52,633 bases of DNA from an uncultured Mycoplasmatota bacterium (lineage in GTDB: Bacteria; Bacillota_I; Bacilli_A; RF39; UBA660). The notes under the pieces are model-generated. The model was given only the letters and a program-made list of their open reading frames with translations, did no database searches and was not told the DNA's origin. Position numbers and translations under genes: made by a program. Position 1 is the first letter of the stretch, and every line of letters begins with the position of its first letter. Shown in pieces: positions 27,174-33,499 of the stretch. Where the stretch lies: positions 1-52,633 of the forward strand of contig CAMNRN010000002.1 in the NCBI GenBank assembly GCA_946553095.1, read 5' to 3'.

Positions 27174-27592
27174 ATAGTCTTCATATCAATGAAAATACTG
27201 AAATAGGTAACACAGGAATAACTTTAAAAGAGTTATTAAATAAATTAAATGATAAAGCTGAGAATTCAGCGATAACATCTATAAATAACAATATTGAAAA
27301 TCTAACTACCATTACAAATAGGCTTAATACATATCGTTTTTATTATGGAACTGAACATTCTACAGATTATTGCAATGAAATGATACACAATGGAGTATAT
27401 TGGTGGGGACCAGAACATGCTAATCGACCAGGTTCACAATATGGAACAATGATCGTGGTTAATTCCACTGGTATTGAATATAATAAAATAAATAACTGGT
27501 GTAATCAATTAGCATTTGGAACTGATGGTGTTATATGGTTTAGACAAAGTATAAATGCTGGTCCATTTGGTAATTGGGTTAGAGTTAATTAA
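27170..27592 (+). CDS. Fibre-like protein B with pyocin-knob-like C-terminus
   Basis: The 140-residue protein opens with INENTEIGNTGITLKELLNKL, paralogous to the start of the gene at 25622. A short coiled coil (about 25-55) follows. The C-terminal domain resembles the pyocin-knob domain found at tail-fibre tips (NNWCNQLAFGTDGVIWFRQS, then AGPFGNWVRV). It probably binds the host surface. ATG 27170 overlaps the stop of the preceding small ORF. It ends seven bases before the GGAGGA site of the lysis block. Confidence 0.65.
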   Translation: MNSLHINENTEIGNTGITLKELLNKLNDKAENSAITSINNNIENLTTITNRLNTYRFYYGTEHSTDYCNEMIHNGVYWWGPEHANRPGSQYGTMIVVNSTGIEYNKINNWCNQLAFGTDGVIWFRQSINAGPFGNWVRVN

Positions 27593-27611
27593 AAAGGAGG
27601 AACTGAAAAGA

Positions 27612-27992
27612 ATGGATGCTTTTTGGCAATTTCTTAGTGCTGTCATAGTAGCTGGTATGGGTGTTATAACAGTGGTTATACAAACTAGAAATAAAAATAA
27701 GTTAGATAATCAAAAAACTTTACTTGATACAGTAAATGCAAATATTGCAGCTATGCGAAAAGAAAGTAAAGATGATGATGAAAAACTTAGTAAAAAGCTA
27801 GATACTCACGAACTAACCTCGCTGAAAAGATTCTTAGTAGATGAATTAGCAAAGATTAAAAACGGGGTTTATATCCCTACTGACAATCAGAAATCGTTAA
27901 TACACGAAGCTAAAAAAGAATACAATGATTTAGGCGGAGATAGTTACGTAGATGAAATGTTTGATGATTTAGTAGAAAAAGGTCTACTTTAA
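27612..27992 (+). CDS. Small membrane protein of the lysis block (holin-associated)
   Basis: The 126-residue protein has one N-terminal membrane segment (about 6-24, FLSAVIVAGMGVITVVIQ). A basic stop-transfer region and a charged helical coiled-coil domain (about 30-75) follow, with an acidic C-terminus. This layout resembles XhlA-type or holin-partner proteins. It lies directly before an SPP1-type holin and the endolysin, supporting a lysis role. ATG 27612 is chosen over the upstream in-frame codon because AAAAAGGAGGAA precedes it correctly. Confidence 0.55.
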   Translation: MDAFWQFLSAVIVAGMGVITVVIQTRNKNKLDNQKTLLDTVNANIAAMRKESKDDDEKLSKKLDTHELTSLKRFLVDELAKIKNGVYIPTDNQKSLIHEAKKEYNDLGGDSYVDEMFDDLVEKGLL

Positions 27993-28023
27993 TCATAAAT
28001 TTAATAAAGGAGGTGAAATCAAA

Positions 28024-28323
28024 ATGGAATTCTTTGAAGTAGTAAAAGATTATATTAAACCAGAATTACTAATATTAATCCCAGTATTATATCTCATAGG
28101 TATGGGAATTAAAAAGACAGCTTTGAAAGATGAAATTATACCATTCCTATTAGGAACTGTAGCAATCATTCTAAGTGCCTTATATATATTTGCCACTGGT
28201 GATATACATACGGCTAAAGAAGTTGCTATGGCTATATTTACGGCTATAACCCAAGGTATATTAGTATCTGGAGCTAGTGTATATTTCAACCAATTATACA
28301 AACAAATTAAAAAGTTCGATTAA
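28024..28323 (+). CDS. Phage holin, SPP1/Hol44-type
   Basis: The 99-residue protein has three hydrophobic segments (about 14-28 LLILIPVLYLIGMGI, 40-57 IPFLLGTVAIILSALYIF, and 70-88 AIFTAITQGILVSGASVY) and a Lys-rich C-terminus. Length and pattern match the Hol44 (SPP1) holin family. It would form membrane lesions that let the endolysin reach the cell wall. The gene has AAAGGAGGTG and the TCAAAATGG leader and lies two genes before the endolysin. Confidence 0.8.
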   Translation: MEFFEVVKDYIKPELLILIPVLYLIGMGIKKTALKDEIIPFLLGTVAIILSALYIFATGDIHTAKEVAMAIFTAITQGILVSGASVYFNQLYKQIKKFD

Positions 28324-28342
28324 ATGAGGGAGGTGTTCTTAA

Positions 28343-28564
28343 ATGAACGAAAATAGCGAACAAGTTGTAGAAGTTGAATACAACAAAGATCTTGTAGAAG
28401 AGTACAAGAAAAATTATATTATGGAAGAGGAAGGAACTGGGGCAGATCCTGATGCTGAACCATTCGATACTCAGACAAATATTAACGAAGTACCTTTAGA
28501 GAACATGTTTGATGAAGGTGAAGTTACTGTAGAGGAGGTAGTTGAAGATGATAAGAACAACTAG
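28343..28564 (+). CDS. Small acidic protein between holin and endolysin
   Basis: The 73-residue protein is highly acidic (many Glu and Asp), with no membrane segment and no domain I recognise. It ends in [15 protein letters not shown]. It has a strong GGGAGGTG site and overlaps the endolysin start by 17 bases. Its place suggests a lysis-timing or endolysin-related role, but this is only inference from position. Confidence 0.5.
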   Translation: MNENSEQVVEVEYNKDLVEEYKKNYIMEEEGTGADPDAEPFDTQTNINEVPLENMFDEGEVTVEEVVEDDKNN

Positions 28565-29435
28565 ACCTGGTGCAGGTAATAAATATTTCATAACTAGAAG
28601 TGCTGGAGGTTATTCTACGTGTATCGTAGGTAAACCAACCGATGCTTTATGTAACGTATTATCTAACTGTGTTGGATATGCATGTGGCGCAGCCAATGAA
28701 GAATTAGGTTTAGGATATGAAAAGTATCATTTAAATTGTAATGCTGAAAACTTTATCGAAAGAGCTATTGCTTCTGGTTTATCAGTATATAAAACTCCTC
28801 AAGTTGGAGATATTATTTGTTGGGAAGGTAAAGGAAGTCTAGCAGGACATGTTGGTATAGTTATTGAAGTAATCAATAGTAATTGTATTAAAGTTGCTCA
28901 AAGTGGTTATGGTTCATCTAATCCTTTCTATATAACTACTAACTATAACAACAACGGTCGTTGGGGATTAAGTGCTAACTATCCATTCAGAGGGTTTATT
29001 AGAATTTTACCAAATCAACCAAAACCTGTACAACCTACTCCAAATCAAACACCAGCACCAAGTACAGACGGAGAAACAGTTTATACTGTAGTTGCTGGTG
29101 ATACTTTAAGCGGTATTGCTTCAAGATATGGTACTACATATCAAAAGTTAGCAGAATATAATGGTATTGCTAATCCAAATCTTATTATTGTAGGACAAAA
29201 GATTAGAATTCCAGGAGCTAACAAACCTACTCCAACACCTACACCAACTCCAAGTAGAGAATTTAAAGTTGGTGATAGAGTTGCTCCAACAAGACTTGTA
29301 GACTATAACGGAACTCATTTAAGACAATATGATGATTCATATACTATTTCTGAACTAAAAGGAAATAGAGCAGTTCTTGTAGCTAGAGGTCAAGTATGGG
29401 CTGCAATGAGAACTGAGGATTTAAAACACGTATAA
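28548..29435 (+). CDS. Endolysin: CHAP amidase/peptidase with LysM and SH3-like domains
   Basis: The 295-residue lysin has no signal peptide, so it depends on the holin. A CHAP-type domain covers about 1-150, with the catalytic Cys in [14 protein letters not shown] (Cys41) and the His in [10 protein letters not shown] (near 106). A LysM domain lies at about 180-225 ([20 protein letters not shown] ... [11 protein letters not shown]), between Pro/Thr linkers. An SH3-like wall-binding segment forms the C-terminus (about 240-295, [17 protein letters not shown]). ATG 28548 follows GAGGAGG at the correct distance. A terminator follows directly, closing the late block. Confidence 0.92.
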   Translation: MIRTTRPGAGNKYFITRSAGGYSTCIVGKPTDALCNVLSNCVGYACGAANEELGLGYEKYHLNCNAENFIERAIASGLSVYKTPQVGDIICWEGKGSLAGHVGIVIEVINSNCIKVAQSGYGSSNPFYITTNYNNNGRWGLSANYPFRGFIRILPNQPKPVQPTPNQTPAPSTDGETVYTVVAGDTLSGIASRYGTTYQKLAEYNGIANPNLIIVGQKIRIPGANKPTPTPTPTPSREFKVGDRVAPTRLVDYNGTHLRQYDDSYTISELKGNRAVLVARGQVWAAMRTEDLKHV

Positions 29436-29444
29436 TTCAAAATG

Positions 29445-29476
29445 GAAAGCGGAATAAACATTCCCTTTTCTTTTTT
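29445..29476 (+). terminator. Terminator after the endolysin
   Basis: GAAAG(c)GGAAT (29445-29455), loop AAAC, ATTCC(c)TTTTC (29460-29470), with one mismatch and one G-U pair, followed by six T (29471-29476). The T-run directly abuts the first repeated promoter-like element. It ends the structural/lysis transcript. Confidence 0.75.
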
Positions 29477-29502
29477 CGCTTTGAAAACATAGTGTATTAT
29501 AG
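29471..29502 (+). promoter_or_regulatory. Repeated promoter-like element, copy 1
   Basis: CGCTTTGAAAACATAGTG then TATTATAG. It is a member of a nine-copy family with the plan T-rich, CGCGT, three bases, AAACA, variable bases, TATTAT, AGAAGG. The -10-like hexamer is at 29495-29500. No coding sequence follows in the next 130 bases. Confidence 0.6.
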
Positions 29503-29630
29503 AGAGGTTAGAAGCGAACTTTAGAAAGACAAATTTATAAGATCTGGACGTCTATACTAGGTGATTATAGCAATATAAGTATCTAGAGGTATTAACGCAT
29601 CCCAGGCCCTTTCTATTTTATTTTCGCGTG
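29503..29630 (+). ncRNA. Candidate structured small RNA
   Basis: About 130 bases lie between promoter-like elements 1 and 2 with no plus-strand gene. TAGAAAG (29522-29528) can pair with CTTTCTA (29609-29615), and CTGG (29544-29547) with CCAG (29601-29604). Inside, CTATA/TATAG (29552 and 29566) forms a further hairpin. A T-rich tail (TTTTATTTT) follows the closing stem, as in a terminator. The layout promoter, nested stems, U-rich end suggests a small RNA. I match it to no known family, and no expression evidence exists here. Confidence 0.35.
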
Positions 29631-29660
29631 GTTTACACGTCTTATTATAGAAGGAAAAGG
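29631..29660 (+). promoter_or_regulatory. Repeated promoter-like element, copy 2
   Basis: TTTTCGCGTGGTTTACACG then TCTTATTATAG; -10-like TATTAT at 29653-29658. CGTG...CACG forms a short inverted repeat within it. It drives the gene at 29672. Confidence 0.65.
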
Positions 29661-29671
29661 AGATGTAGATT

Positions 29672-29890
29672 ATGACAAAAATATTTGGAATCATTTGTTT
29701 AGGAGGTGTAGGTTTACTATACGGAACTGTATTATCAATGATGTATATATTAAGTTTAGGATACTTAGTTATTACTGAAATTATAGGTACAAAGAAGTTT
29801 AATGGTAGATTCAAGAAATTAAACCAACTAATATTTGGTGAATTCAAAGAAACAATCAAAACATTTAAATCTATATTTGAATTAGTCTAA
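29672..29890 (+). CDS. Small membrane protein
   Basis: The 72-residue protein has two adjoining hydrophobic stretches (about 3-37: IFGIICLGGVGLLYG, then LSMMYILSLGYLVITEIIG) and a basic, amphipathic C-terminal half (FKKLNQLIFGEFKETIKTF). I recognise no family. It is a single-gene unit: promoter-like element 2 upstream with AAAAGGAGATG, and a hairpin terminator overlapping its stop codon. It is part of a cluster of tiny membrane proteins. Confidence 0.65.
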   Translation: MTKIFGIICLGGVGLLYGTVLSMMYILSLGYLVITEIIGTKKFNGRFKKLNQLIFGEFKETIKTFKSIFELV

Positions 29891-29908
29891 CAAAGACTAT
29901 TCATTTTT
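29883..29908 (+). terminator. Hairpin terminator
   Basis: TAGTCT (29883-29888), loop AACAA, AGACTA (29894-29899), then TTCATTTTT. It overlaps the stop codon of the preceding gene and runs directly into promoter-like element 3. Confidence 0.7.
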
Positions 29909-29936
29909 ACGCGTGAAAAACACTCTGTGTAATGAA
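29904..29936 (+). promoter_or_regulatory. Repeated promoter-like element, copy 3
   Basis: TTTTTACGCGTGAAAAACAC then TCTGTGTAATGAAG. The -10-like hexamer is TGTAAT (29928-29933). It precedes the 46-residue membrane protein gene. Confidence 0.6.
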
Positions 29937-29954
29937 GAAAGGATGATGAAATTT

Positions 29955-30095
29955 ATGAGAAATTTTGTATTAGGAGTTATTGCAACGATTGGAGCTTTAG
30001 CAGTAGGTAATAAAATCTACGAAAAAGGTTACAATGAAGCAATAGAGGATTCAAAAACTAAAAAAGAATCATCAAAGAAAAAAGAGGAAAAATAG
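29955..30095 (+). CDS. Small single-pass membrane protein
   Basis: The 46-residue protein has MRNFVLGVIATIGALAVGNKI as an N-terminal membrane segment, then KGYNEAIEDS and a Lys/Glu/Ser-rich tail. AAAGGATGAT (29939-29948) fits the anti-Shine-Dalgarno sequence, so ATG 29955 is preferred; upstream in-frame ATGs at 29943 and 29946 lie inside the binding site. It is a single-gene cassette with its own element 3 and terminator. No known function. Confidence 0.6.
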   Translation: MRNFVLGVIATIGALAVGNKIYEKGYNEAIEDSKTKKESSKKKEEK

Positions 30096-30110
30096 TACTC
30101 TTTTATTTTT
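30080..30110 (+). terminator. Hairpin terminator
   Basis: AAAAGAG (30080-30086) pairs with CTCTTTT (30098-30104), followed by ATTTTT. It contains the stop codon of the preceding gene and abuts promoter-like element 4. Confidence 0.6.
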
Positions 30111-30137
30111 CGCTTGATAAACATTCTATATTATGAA
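30106..30137 (+). promoter_or_regulatory. Repeated promoter-like element, copy 4 (no gene behind it)
   Basis: TTTTTCGCTTGATAAACAT then TCTATATTATGAAG; -10-like TATTAT at 30129-30134. The 38 bases between it and the next terminator hold no plausible gene. Confidence 0.55.
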
Positions 30138-30174
30138 GCGTTATTACTAATCATAGTTCAAAAGATACTAAAGA

Positions 30175-30207
30175 AAAGACTGAAGCATAGTCTTTACTTT
30201 TTTATTT
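30175..30207 (+). terminator. Hairpin terminator of an empty cassette
   Basis: AAAGACT (30175-30181), loop GAAGCAT, AGTCTTT (30189-30195), then ACTTTTTTATTT. A perfect seven-base stem with a good U-run. The unit from element 4 to here is only about 100 bases and has no ORF, so it yields either a very short RNA or marks a deleted gene. Confidence 0.75.
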
Positions 30208-30236
30208 CGCGTAAAAAACACGCCTTATTATAGAAA
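30203..30236 (+). promoter_or_regulatory. Repeated promoter-like element, copy 5
   Basis: TATTTCGCGTAAAAAACACG then CCTTATTATAGAAAG; -10-like TATTAT at 30226-30231. GCGT...ACGC can pair. It precedes the gene at 30254. Confidence 0.65.
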
Positions 30237-30253
30237 GAAGGAGTGTTATTATT

Positions 30254-30490
30254 ATGAAAACAATTAACAAAGATGAAATTAAAATGGATTCAATCAGAAA
30301 GGATATTGAAGATAGACACGAAAGTGTAAAGGAAATGATTTCTTGTCTTGATGAATGGAAAGATTCAGAAGAGATTAGAGGATTATTACTTGGACAAATT
30401 CGTAAGGCTAATTTTGATATAAAGATGATGGAAGCTAAATTAAAAGTAATGAATGTTATACAAGGTTTCAAAACTAAGGTAACAGCTTAA
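30254..30490 (+). CDS. Small helical protein of unknown function
   Basis: The 78-residue charged protein (78 codons) is probably all helical and has no membrane segment. A heptad-like pattern runs through most of it (MDSIRKDIEDRHESVKEMIS, then LLLGQIRKANFDIKMMEAKL). A coiled-coil dimer is plausible. It is a single-gene cassette with element 5, an AGAAGGAG site and a terminator overlapping the stop. I recognise no family. Confidence 0.6.
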   Translation: MKTINKDEIKMDSIRKDIEDRHESVKEMISCLDEWKDSEEIRGLLLGQIRKANFDIKMMEAKLKVMNVIQGFKTKVTA

Positions 30491-30525
30491 GTCACGGTCA
30501 GCAATGGCTTTGACTTTTAGTTTTT
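30489..30525 (+). terminator. Hairpin terminator
   Basis: AAGTCA (30489-30494) pairs with TGACTT (30511-30516), with AGC/GCT pairing inside, followed by TTAGTTTTT. It overlaps the stop codon of the preceding gene. Confidence 0.6.
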
Positions 30526-30552
30526 ACATAAATTTAAGGAGGTGGATCAAAA

Positions 30553-30810
30553 ATGGAGTATTTTGTTCCTATTATATTTTTTACACTAGGATTCATAATT
30601 GGGGGAATCCTAATAAAAATATCTGTAGGAAAAGAACGAGTAACCGGTGTTGTACAGATCGATCACTCGAGTGGGCTATGCAGATTTCGAGTCGAAGATG
30701 AGACTTTGTCTGATTTGAAATGCAAAAAAGTAGTATTTAGAGTCGACCATAATGCTATTATTAATGAAGACACAGTATTCAATAATTCGCAAGAAAAACA
30801 AGTACTATAA
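30553..30810 (+). CDS. Membrane-anchored small protein
   Basis: The 85-residue protein begins with a membrane segment (about 4-23, FVPIIFFTLGFIIGGILIKI). A soluble beta-like domain follows (about 28-78) with GVVQIDHSSGLCRFRVEDET and KKVVFRVDH. The fold pattern of a short anchor plus small beta domain recurs in gut phages, but I cannot name it. It has AAGGAGGTGG and forms a two-gene unit with the next gene; no promoter-like element precedes it. Confidence 0.6.
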   Translation: MEYFVPIIFFTLGFIIGGILIKISVGKERVTGVVQIDHSSGLCRFRVEDETLSDLKCKKVVFRVDHNAIINEDTVFNNSQEKQVL

Positions 30811-30844
30811 TGAGTAAGTAATTAGTTTGATAAGGAGGAAAATT

Positions 30845-31204
30845 ATGAAAAAAACTAGAGAATTACTAATGAATGACTACAATGCAGTAGGTGATTTGTT
30901 AAAAGTTGTTCAAAACGAAGATGAAAGGCAGGGTAAACTGTTAAAAGAAAAGGATGATATTCGTAAGGAATTAATTGAATTAGATTCTATCGAAATGCAG
31001 GCTAAGATGAAAGAAGCTGAAATTAAGGCAGAAGATAAAAGAGAGAAAATTCGTAATGGAATAACAATTGGAACTTTTGCAGTGACATCCCTAATAAGCA
31101 TCTGGGCAGTTGTGAAAACATTTAAATTTGATCAGGAAGGCACTGTAACCAGCACATTAGGTCGAGGTATTTTGAGTGGTATTATACCTAAGTTCAAAAA
31201 ATAA
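30845..31204 (+). CDS. Coiled-coil membrane protein
   Basis: The 119-residue protein has an N-terminal charged helical region that looks like a coiled coil (about 15-75, rich in E, K and D). One membrane segment follows (about 78-96, ITIGTFAVTSLISIWAVV), then a short basic tail that includes GRGILSGIIPKFKK. Its function is unknown. ATG 30845 follows AAGGAGG correctly; the in-frame codon at 30827 does not. A terminator follows its stop. Confidence 0.6.
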   Translation: MKKTRELLMNDYNAVGDLLKVVQNEDERQGKLLKEKDDIRKELIELDSIEMQAKMKEAEIKAEDKREKIRNGITIGTFAVTSLISIWAVVKTFKFDQEGTVTSTLGRGILSGIIPKFKK

Positions 31205-31219
31205 CTAGCTCAGAGATTT

Positions 31220-31249
31220 ACAGCATATAACAGGTGCTGTTAGTCTTTC
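31220..31249 (+). terminator. Hairpin terminator
   Basis: ACAGCA (31220-31225), loop, TGCTGT (31235-31240), then TAGTCTTTCT. It closes the two-gene unit before promoter-like element 6. Confidence 0.6.
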
Positions 31250-31283
31250 TACGTACGCGGCTCAAACATGAGCTATAATGGAA
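31250..31283 (+). promoter_or_regulatory. Repeated promoter-like element, copy 6
   Basis: ACGTACGCGGCTCAAACATG then AGCTATAATGGAAGG. The -10 is the consensus TATAAT (31274-31279). GCTCA...TGAGC forms an inverted repeat around AACA, equivalent to CGTG...CACG in other copies. Confidence 0.65.
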
Positions 31284-31293
31284 GGAGAACAAT

Positions 31294-31386
31294 ATGCAAA
31301 AGAAATCTATTTGGAAATGGGTATTCTTCGGATTAATTGGAGTATTTATATCTGGGTTTATCTATTTAGTATTTAGAAGGAAGTAA
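31294..31386 (+). CDS. Tiny 30-residue membrane protein
   Basis: MQKKSIWKW is followed by a single membrane segment (about 10-26, VFFGLIGVFISGFIYLV) and a basic end (FRRK). It has a perfect AAGGAG site, its own promoter-like element 6 and a terminator whose stem begins inside its last codons. Such a complete set of signals around so short a frame makes it likely real. Topology by the positive-inside rule is ambiguous. No known function. Confidence 0.6.
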   Translation: MQKKSIWKWVFFGLIGVFISGFIYLVFRRK

Positions 31387-31405
31387 TTTGTTTCCTTTGA
31401 TTTTT
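31377..31405 (+). terminator. Hairpin terminator
   Basis: AAGGAA (31377-31382), loop, TTCCTT (31392-31397), then TGATTTTT. It overlaps the preceding stop codon and abuts promoter-like element 7. Confidence 0.65.
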
Positions 31406-31434
31406 CGCGTAGAAAACATCGCTTATTATAGAAG
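31401..31434 (+). promoter_or_regulatory. Repeated promoter-like element, copy 7
   Basis: TTTTTCGCGTAGAAAACATC then GCTTATTATAGAAGG; -10-like TATTAT at 31424-31429. It is the closest copy to the family consensus and precedes the gene at 31446. Confidence 0.65.
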
Positions 31435-31445
31435 GAGATGAAAGT

Positions 31446-31613
31446 ATGATTTTATTATCAATTTTATTATTGACGTTATTATTATTAATTGTGATTGGAG
31501 TGGTATTATTTAGCGTATTTGGCGCAGGTGTTATCATTGTATTCGGAGATGTAATAGTTTGTGCAATAATTATTATATGGTTGATCAAAAAACTACTTAA
31601 GAAAAGAAAATAG
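31446..31613 (+). CDS. Tiny 55-residue integral membrane protein
   Basis: Almost wholly hydrophobic: MILLSILLLTLLLLIVIGVV, then a Gly-containing turn and a second membrane segment (about 28-46, with VIVCAIIIIWLI), ending in a Lys/Arg cluster (KKLLKKRK). It probably makes two passes with the basic tail in the cytoplasm. It has an AAGGAG site, its own promoter-like element 7 and a terminator at its stop. Size and composition resemble small phage membrane toxins or superinfection-exclusion proteins, but nothing more specific can be said. Confidence 0.6.
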   Translation: MILLSILLLTLLLLIVIGVVLFSVFGAGVIIVFGDVIVCAIIIIWLIKKLLKKRK

Positions 31614-31638
31614 TGTTTACAGACACTATATCTTTTTC
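31611..31638 (+). terminator. Hairpin terminator
   Basis: TAGTGT (31611-31616), loop TTACAG, ACACTA (31623-31628), then TATCTTTTTCT. It overlaps the stop codon of the preceding gene and closes the array of single-gene units. Confidence 0.7.
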
Positions 31639-31667
31639 TATTAATTTTTAAGAAAGGACTTGTTAAG

Positions 31668-32420
31668 ATGAATAATATTCAATATTTATTAAAGAAACAT
31701 TCGACTTTAATAATGACTGTTGTTGCATCTGGAGGAGTTATAGCTACTACGGTATTGGCCGTAAAAGCAACCCCTAAAGCTCAAAAATTGCTAAAGCAGG
31801 CAGCATTATCTAAAGGCAAACCATTAACGACTATTGAAAAAATTAAATATGGTTGGAAACCATATATTGGTTGTGGTATATCTTGTCTTGCTACACTAGG
31901 TTGTATAGCTAGTATAGAATATTTAAACCATCAAAAACAAATCTCACTTATCTCTGCTTATACTATATTGCAAAACTCCTTCGAGCAGTATAGAGGTAAT
32001 ATTAAACAAATTTGTGGAGATGATGTAGATTTGTTAGCTCGACAAGAGATTGTTAGAGCGAGATATGAGGGTATGGATGATCCTCATATGCCGGAGGACG
32101 AAGAAATATTGTTCTTTGATTATCAAGGAATGAGGTTCTTTTGGAGTTCATTTCATAATGTAATGACTGCAGAACATAAGCTTCTAGAGTCATTACATGC
32201 ACGAGGGTATGCTTGTCTTAATGAATATTACGACTATTTAGGTATACCGCGATTAGATTATGGTTATCAACTGGGGTGGGCAGACTATGAGAGCTGTGAT
32301 CCATACAATGTTCATGAATTAGAATTCAACTACGAACAAACATTTATGGGTAAAGATAAAGACGTACAATGCTTTATTATATCAGCTAGTTTACCCGCAA
32401 CATTTGATTATATATTATAG
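31668..32420 (+). CDS. DUF6353-like membrane protein, paralogue 1
   Basis: The 250-residue protein has the family start KKHSTLIMTVVASGGVIATT followed by LAVKATPKA, giving one membrane segment (about 14-32). A second membrane segment follows (about 68-88, YIGCGISCLATLGCIASI). The cytoplasmic C-terminal domain has the shared region ARGYACLNEYYDYLGIPRLD and then GYQLGWADYE. I recognise the KHSPEIL...AVKATPKA plan as DUF6353 of gut phages; its function is unknown. It is the shortest linker version of the three paralogues here. Confidence 0.75.
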   Translation: MNNIQYLLKKHSTLIMTVVASGGVIATTVLAVKATPKAQKLLKQAALSKGKPLTTIEKIKYGWKPYIGCGISCLATLGCIASIEYLNHQKQISLISAYTILQNSFEQYRGNIKQICGDDVDLLARQEIVRARYEGMDDPHMPEDEEILFFDYQGMRFFWSSFHNVMTAEHKLLESLHARGYACLNEYYDYLGIPRLDYGYQLGWADYESCDPYNVHELEFNYEQTFMGKDKDVQCFIISASLPATFDYIL

Positions 32421-32438
32421 GAAAGGAGATATGCAAGT

Positions 32439-32648
32439 ATGAAAAAAGTTCTAAAAAAGATAGATTGGTTTCAAGTTGGTGTATTAGGCTTAGGAATAGC
32501 TGCATCTATAGCTAAATCTTTTTATGAAAATAAGAAATTTGACGAAGCTCTTAATAAGAAATTCGACGAAAAGATTGAGAAAAAAGTAGACCAATTAATC
32601 AAAGACGGCTTAATTAAGCCTGTAAAAGACATAAGTAAAATAAAATAG
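32439..32648 (+). CDS. Small membrane-anchored protein
   Basis: The 69-residue protein starts KKVLKKIDWFQVGVLGLG, with a membrane segment at about 10-26. A charged helical tail follows (DEALNKKFDEKIEKKVDQLI) that looks like a coiled coil. It lies between DUF6353 paralogues 1 and 2 in the same transcription unit, behind AAAGGAGATATG. It may be a partner of those proteins; this is inferred from position only. Confidence 0.55.
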   Translation: MKKVLKKIDWFQVGVLGLGIAASIAKSFYENKKFDEALNKKFDEKIEKKVDQLIKDGLIKPVKDISKIK

Positions 32649-32660
32649 GAGGATTGAAAT

Positions 32661-33425
32661 ATGAACGAGAAGATTCATAATGCTGTTAAAGCAGCAAAGG
32701 GATTCATATCCAAACATAGTCCTGAGATTCTTACTGGTATAGGACTAGCTAGTATGGTAACTTCTACTGTATTTGCAGTTAAAGCTACTCCAAAAGCTTT
32801 AGAATTAATACAAAAAGAAGAGTACGAACGTAAGGAAAGATTGAAACCAAAAGATGTACTTCTAACTACTTGGAAAGAGTATATACCTGCTGCATCATTT
32901 GGTATAGGGGGATTAATATGTATCATATCTGGATGTAGGATTGGTGCAAAAAGAGGAGCTGCATTAGCAACCGCTTATACTGTGTCCGAACGAGCTTTCA
33001 GAACTTATAGAGAAAAAGTTGTTGAAACTATAGGTGAGAAGAAAGAAAAAGATATCAGACAAAAGATAAACCAAGAGGATATAGATAAGAATCCTCCAGT
33101 TGAATCTAAAATTGTTATTACTCAAAAAGGTAATACTTTGATTAAAGATGAACATTCTGGTAGATATTTTAGATCTGATTTAGATACTATAAGAAAAGCT
33201 GTGAACGAACTCAATAGAGAGATGTTACACAGCAATTATATTTCACTAAATCAATGGTATAGTGCTATTGGACTGGAAATGGTTAAAGATGGTCATAGAC
33301 TAGGGTGGAATATAGATAGAGGTCTTATCGAATTAGACTTTGGAACATGTCTTGCTGGTGATGAACCATGTATAACTATGGAATACTCAAGACCACCAGA
33401 GTATAATTTTGATATGATGTTTTAA
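32661..33425 (+). CDS. DUF6353-like membrane protein, paralogue 2
   Basis: The 254-residue protein has the classic start ISKHSPEILTGIGLASMVTS then VFAVKATPKALELI. After a basic linker comes a second membrane segment (about 75-95, IPAASFGIGGLICIISGC). The ALATAYTVSERAFRTYREKV helix follows, shared with paralogue 3, and then the C-terminal domain with ISLNQWYSAIGLEMVKDGHR and LGWNID. Membrane anchoring is visible; the function is unknown. It sits in one unit with paralogue 1 and the small protein between them. Confidence 0.78.
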   Translation: MNEKIHNAVKAAKGFISKHSPEILTGIGLASMVTSTVFAVKATPKALELIQKEEYERKERLKPKDVLLTTWKEYIPAASFGIGGLICIISGCRIGAKRGAALATAYTVSERAFRTYREKVVETIGEKKEKDIRQKINQEDIDKNPPVESKIVITQKGNTLIKDEHSGRYFRSDLDTIRKAVNELNREMLHSNYISLNQWYSAIGLEMVKDGHRLGWNIDRGLIELDFGTCLAGDEPCITMEYSRPPEYNFDMMF

Positions 33426-33460
33426 AATACGCGTGAAAAACACGTTATTTAATGAAGAAA
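33425..33460 (+). promoter_or_regulatory. Repeated promoter-like element, copy 8
   Basis: AATACGCGTGAAAAACACG then TTATTTAATGAAG. CGTG-AAAAA-CACG is a perfect short inverted repeat. The -10-like hexamer TTTAAT (33448-33453) is weaker than in the other copies. It begins within the stop codon region of DUF6353 paralogue 2. Confidence 0.6.
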
Positions 33461-33499
33461 TAAGTTCTTCATGATTATTGATTAAAGGAGGAAATTATT

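Noticed and set aside
29557-29859. Minus-strand frame of 100 codons over the first small gene
   Set aside because: It lies opposite a plus-strand gene with good signals, has no ribosome binding site and spans terminator and promoter-like elements.
30504-30701. Plus-strand frame of 65 codons overlapping the gene at 30553
   Set aside because: It starts in a terminator stem and reads as a Trp/Arg/Asn mix; the 30553 frame has the ribosome binding site and a clear membrane segment.
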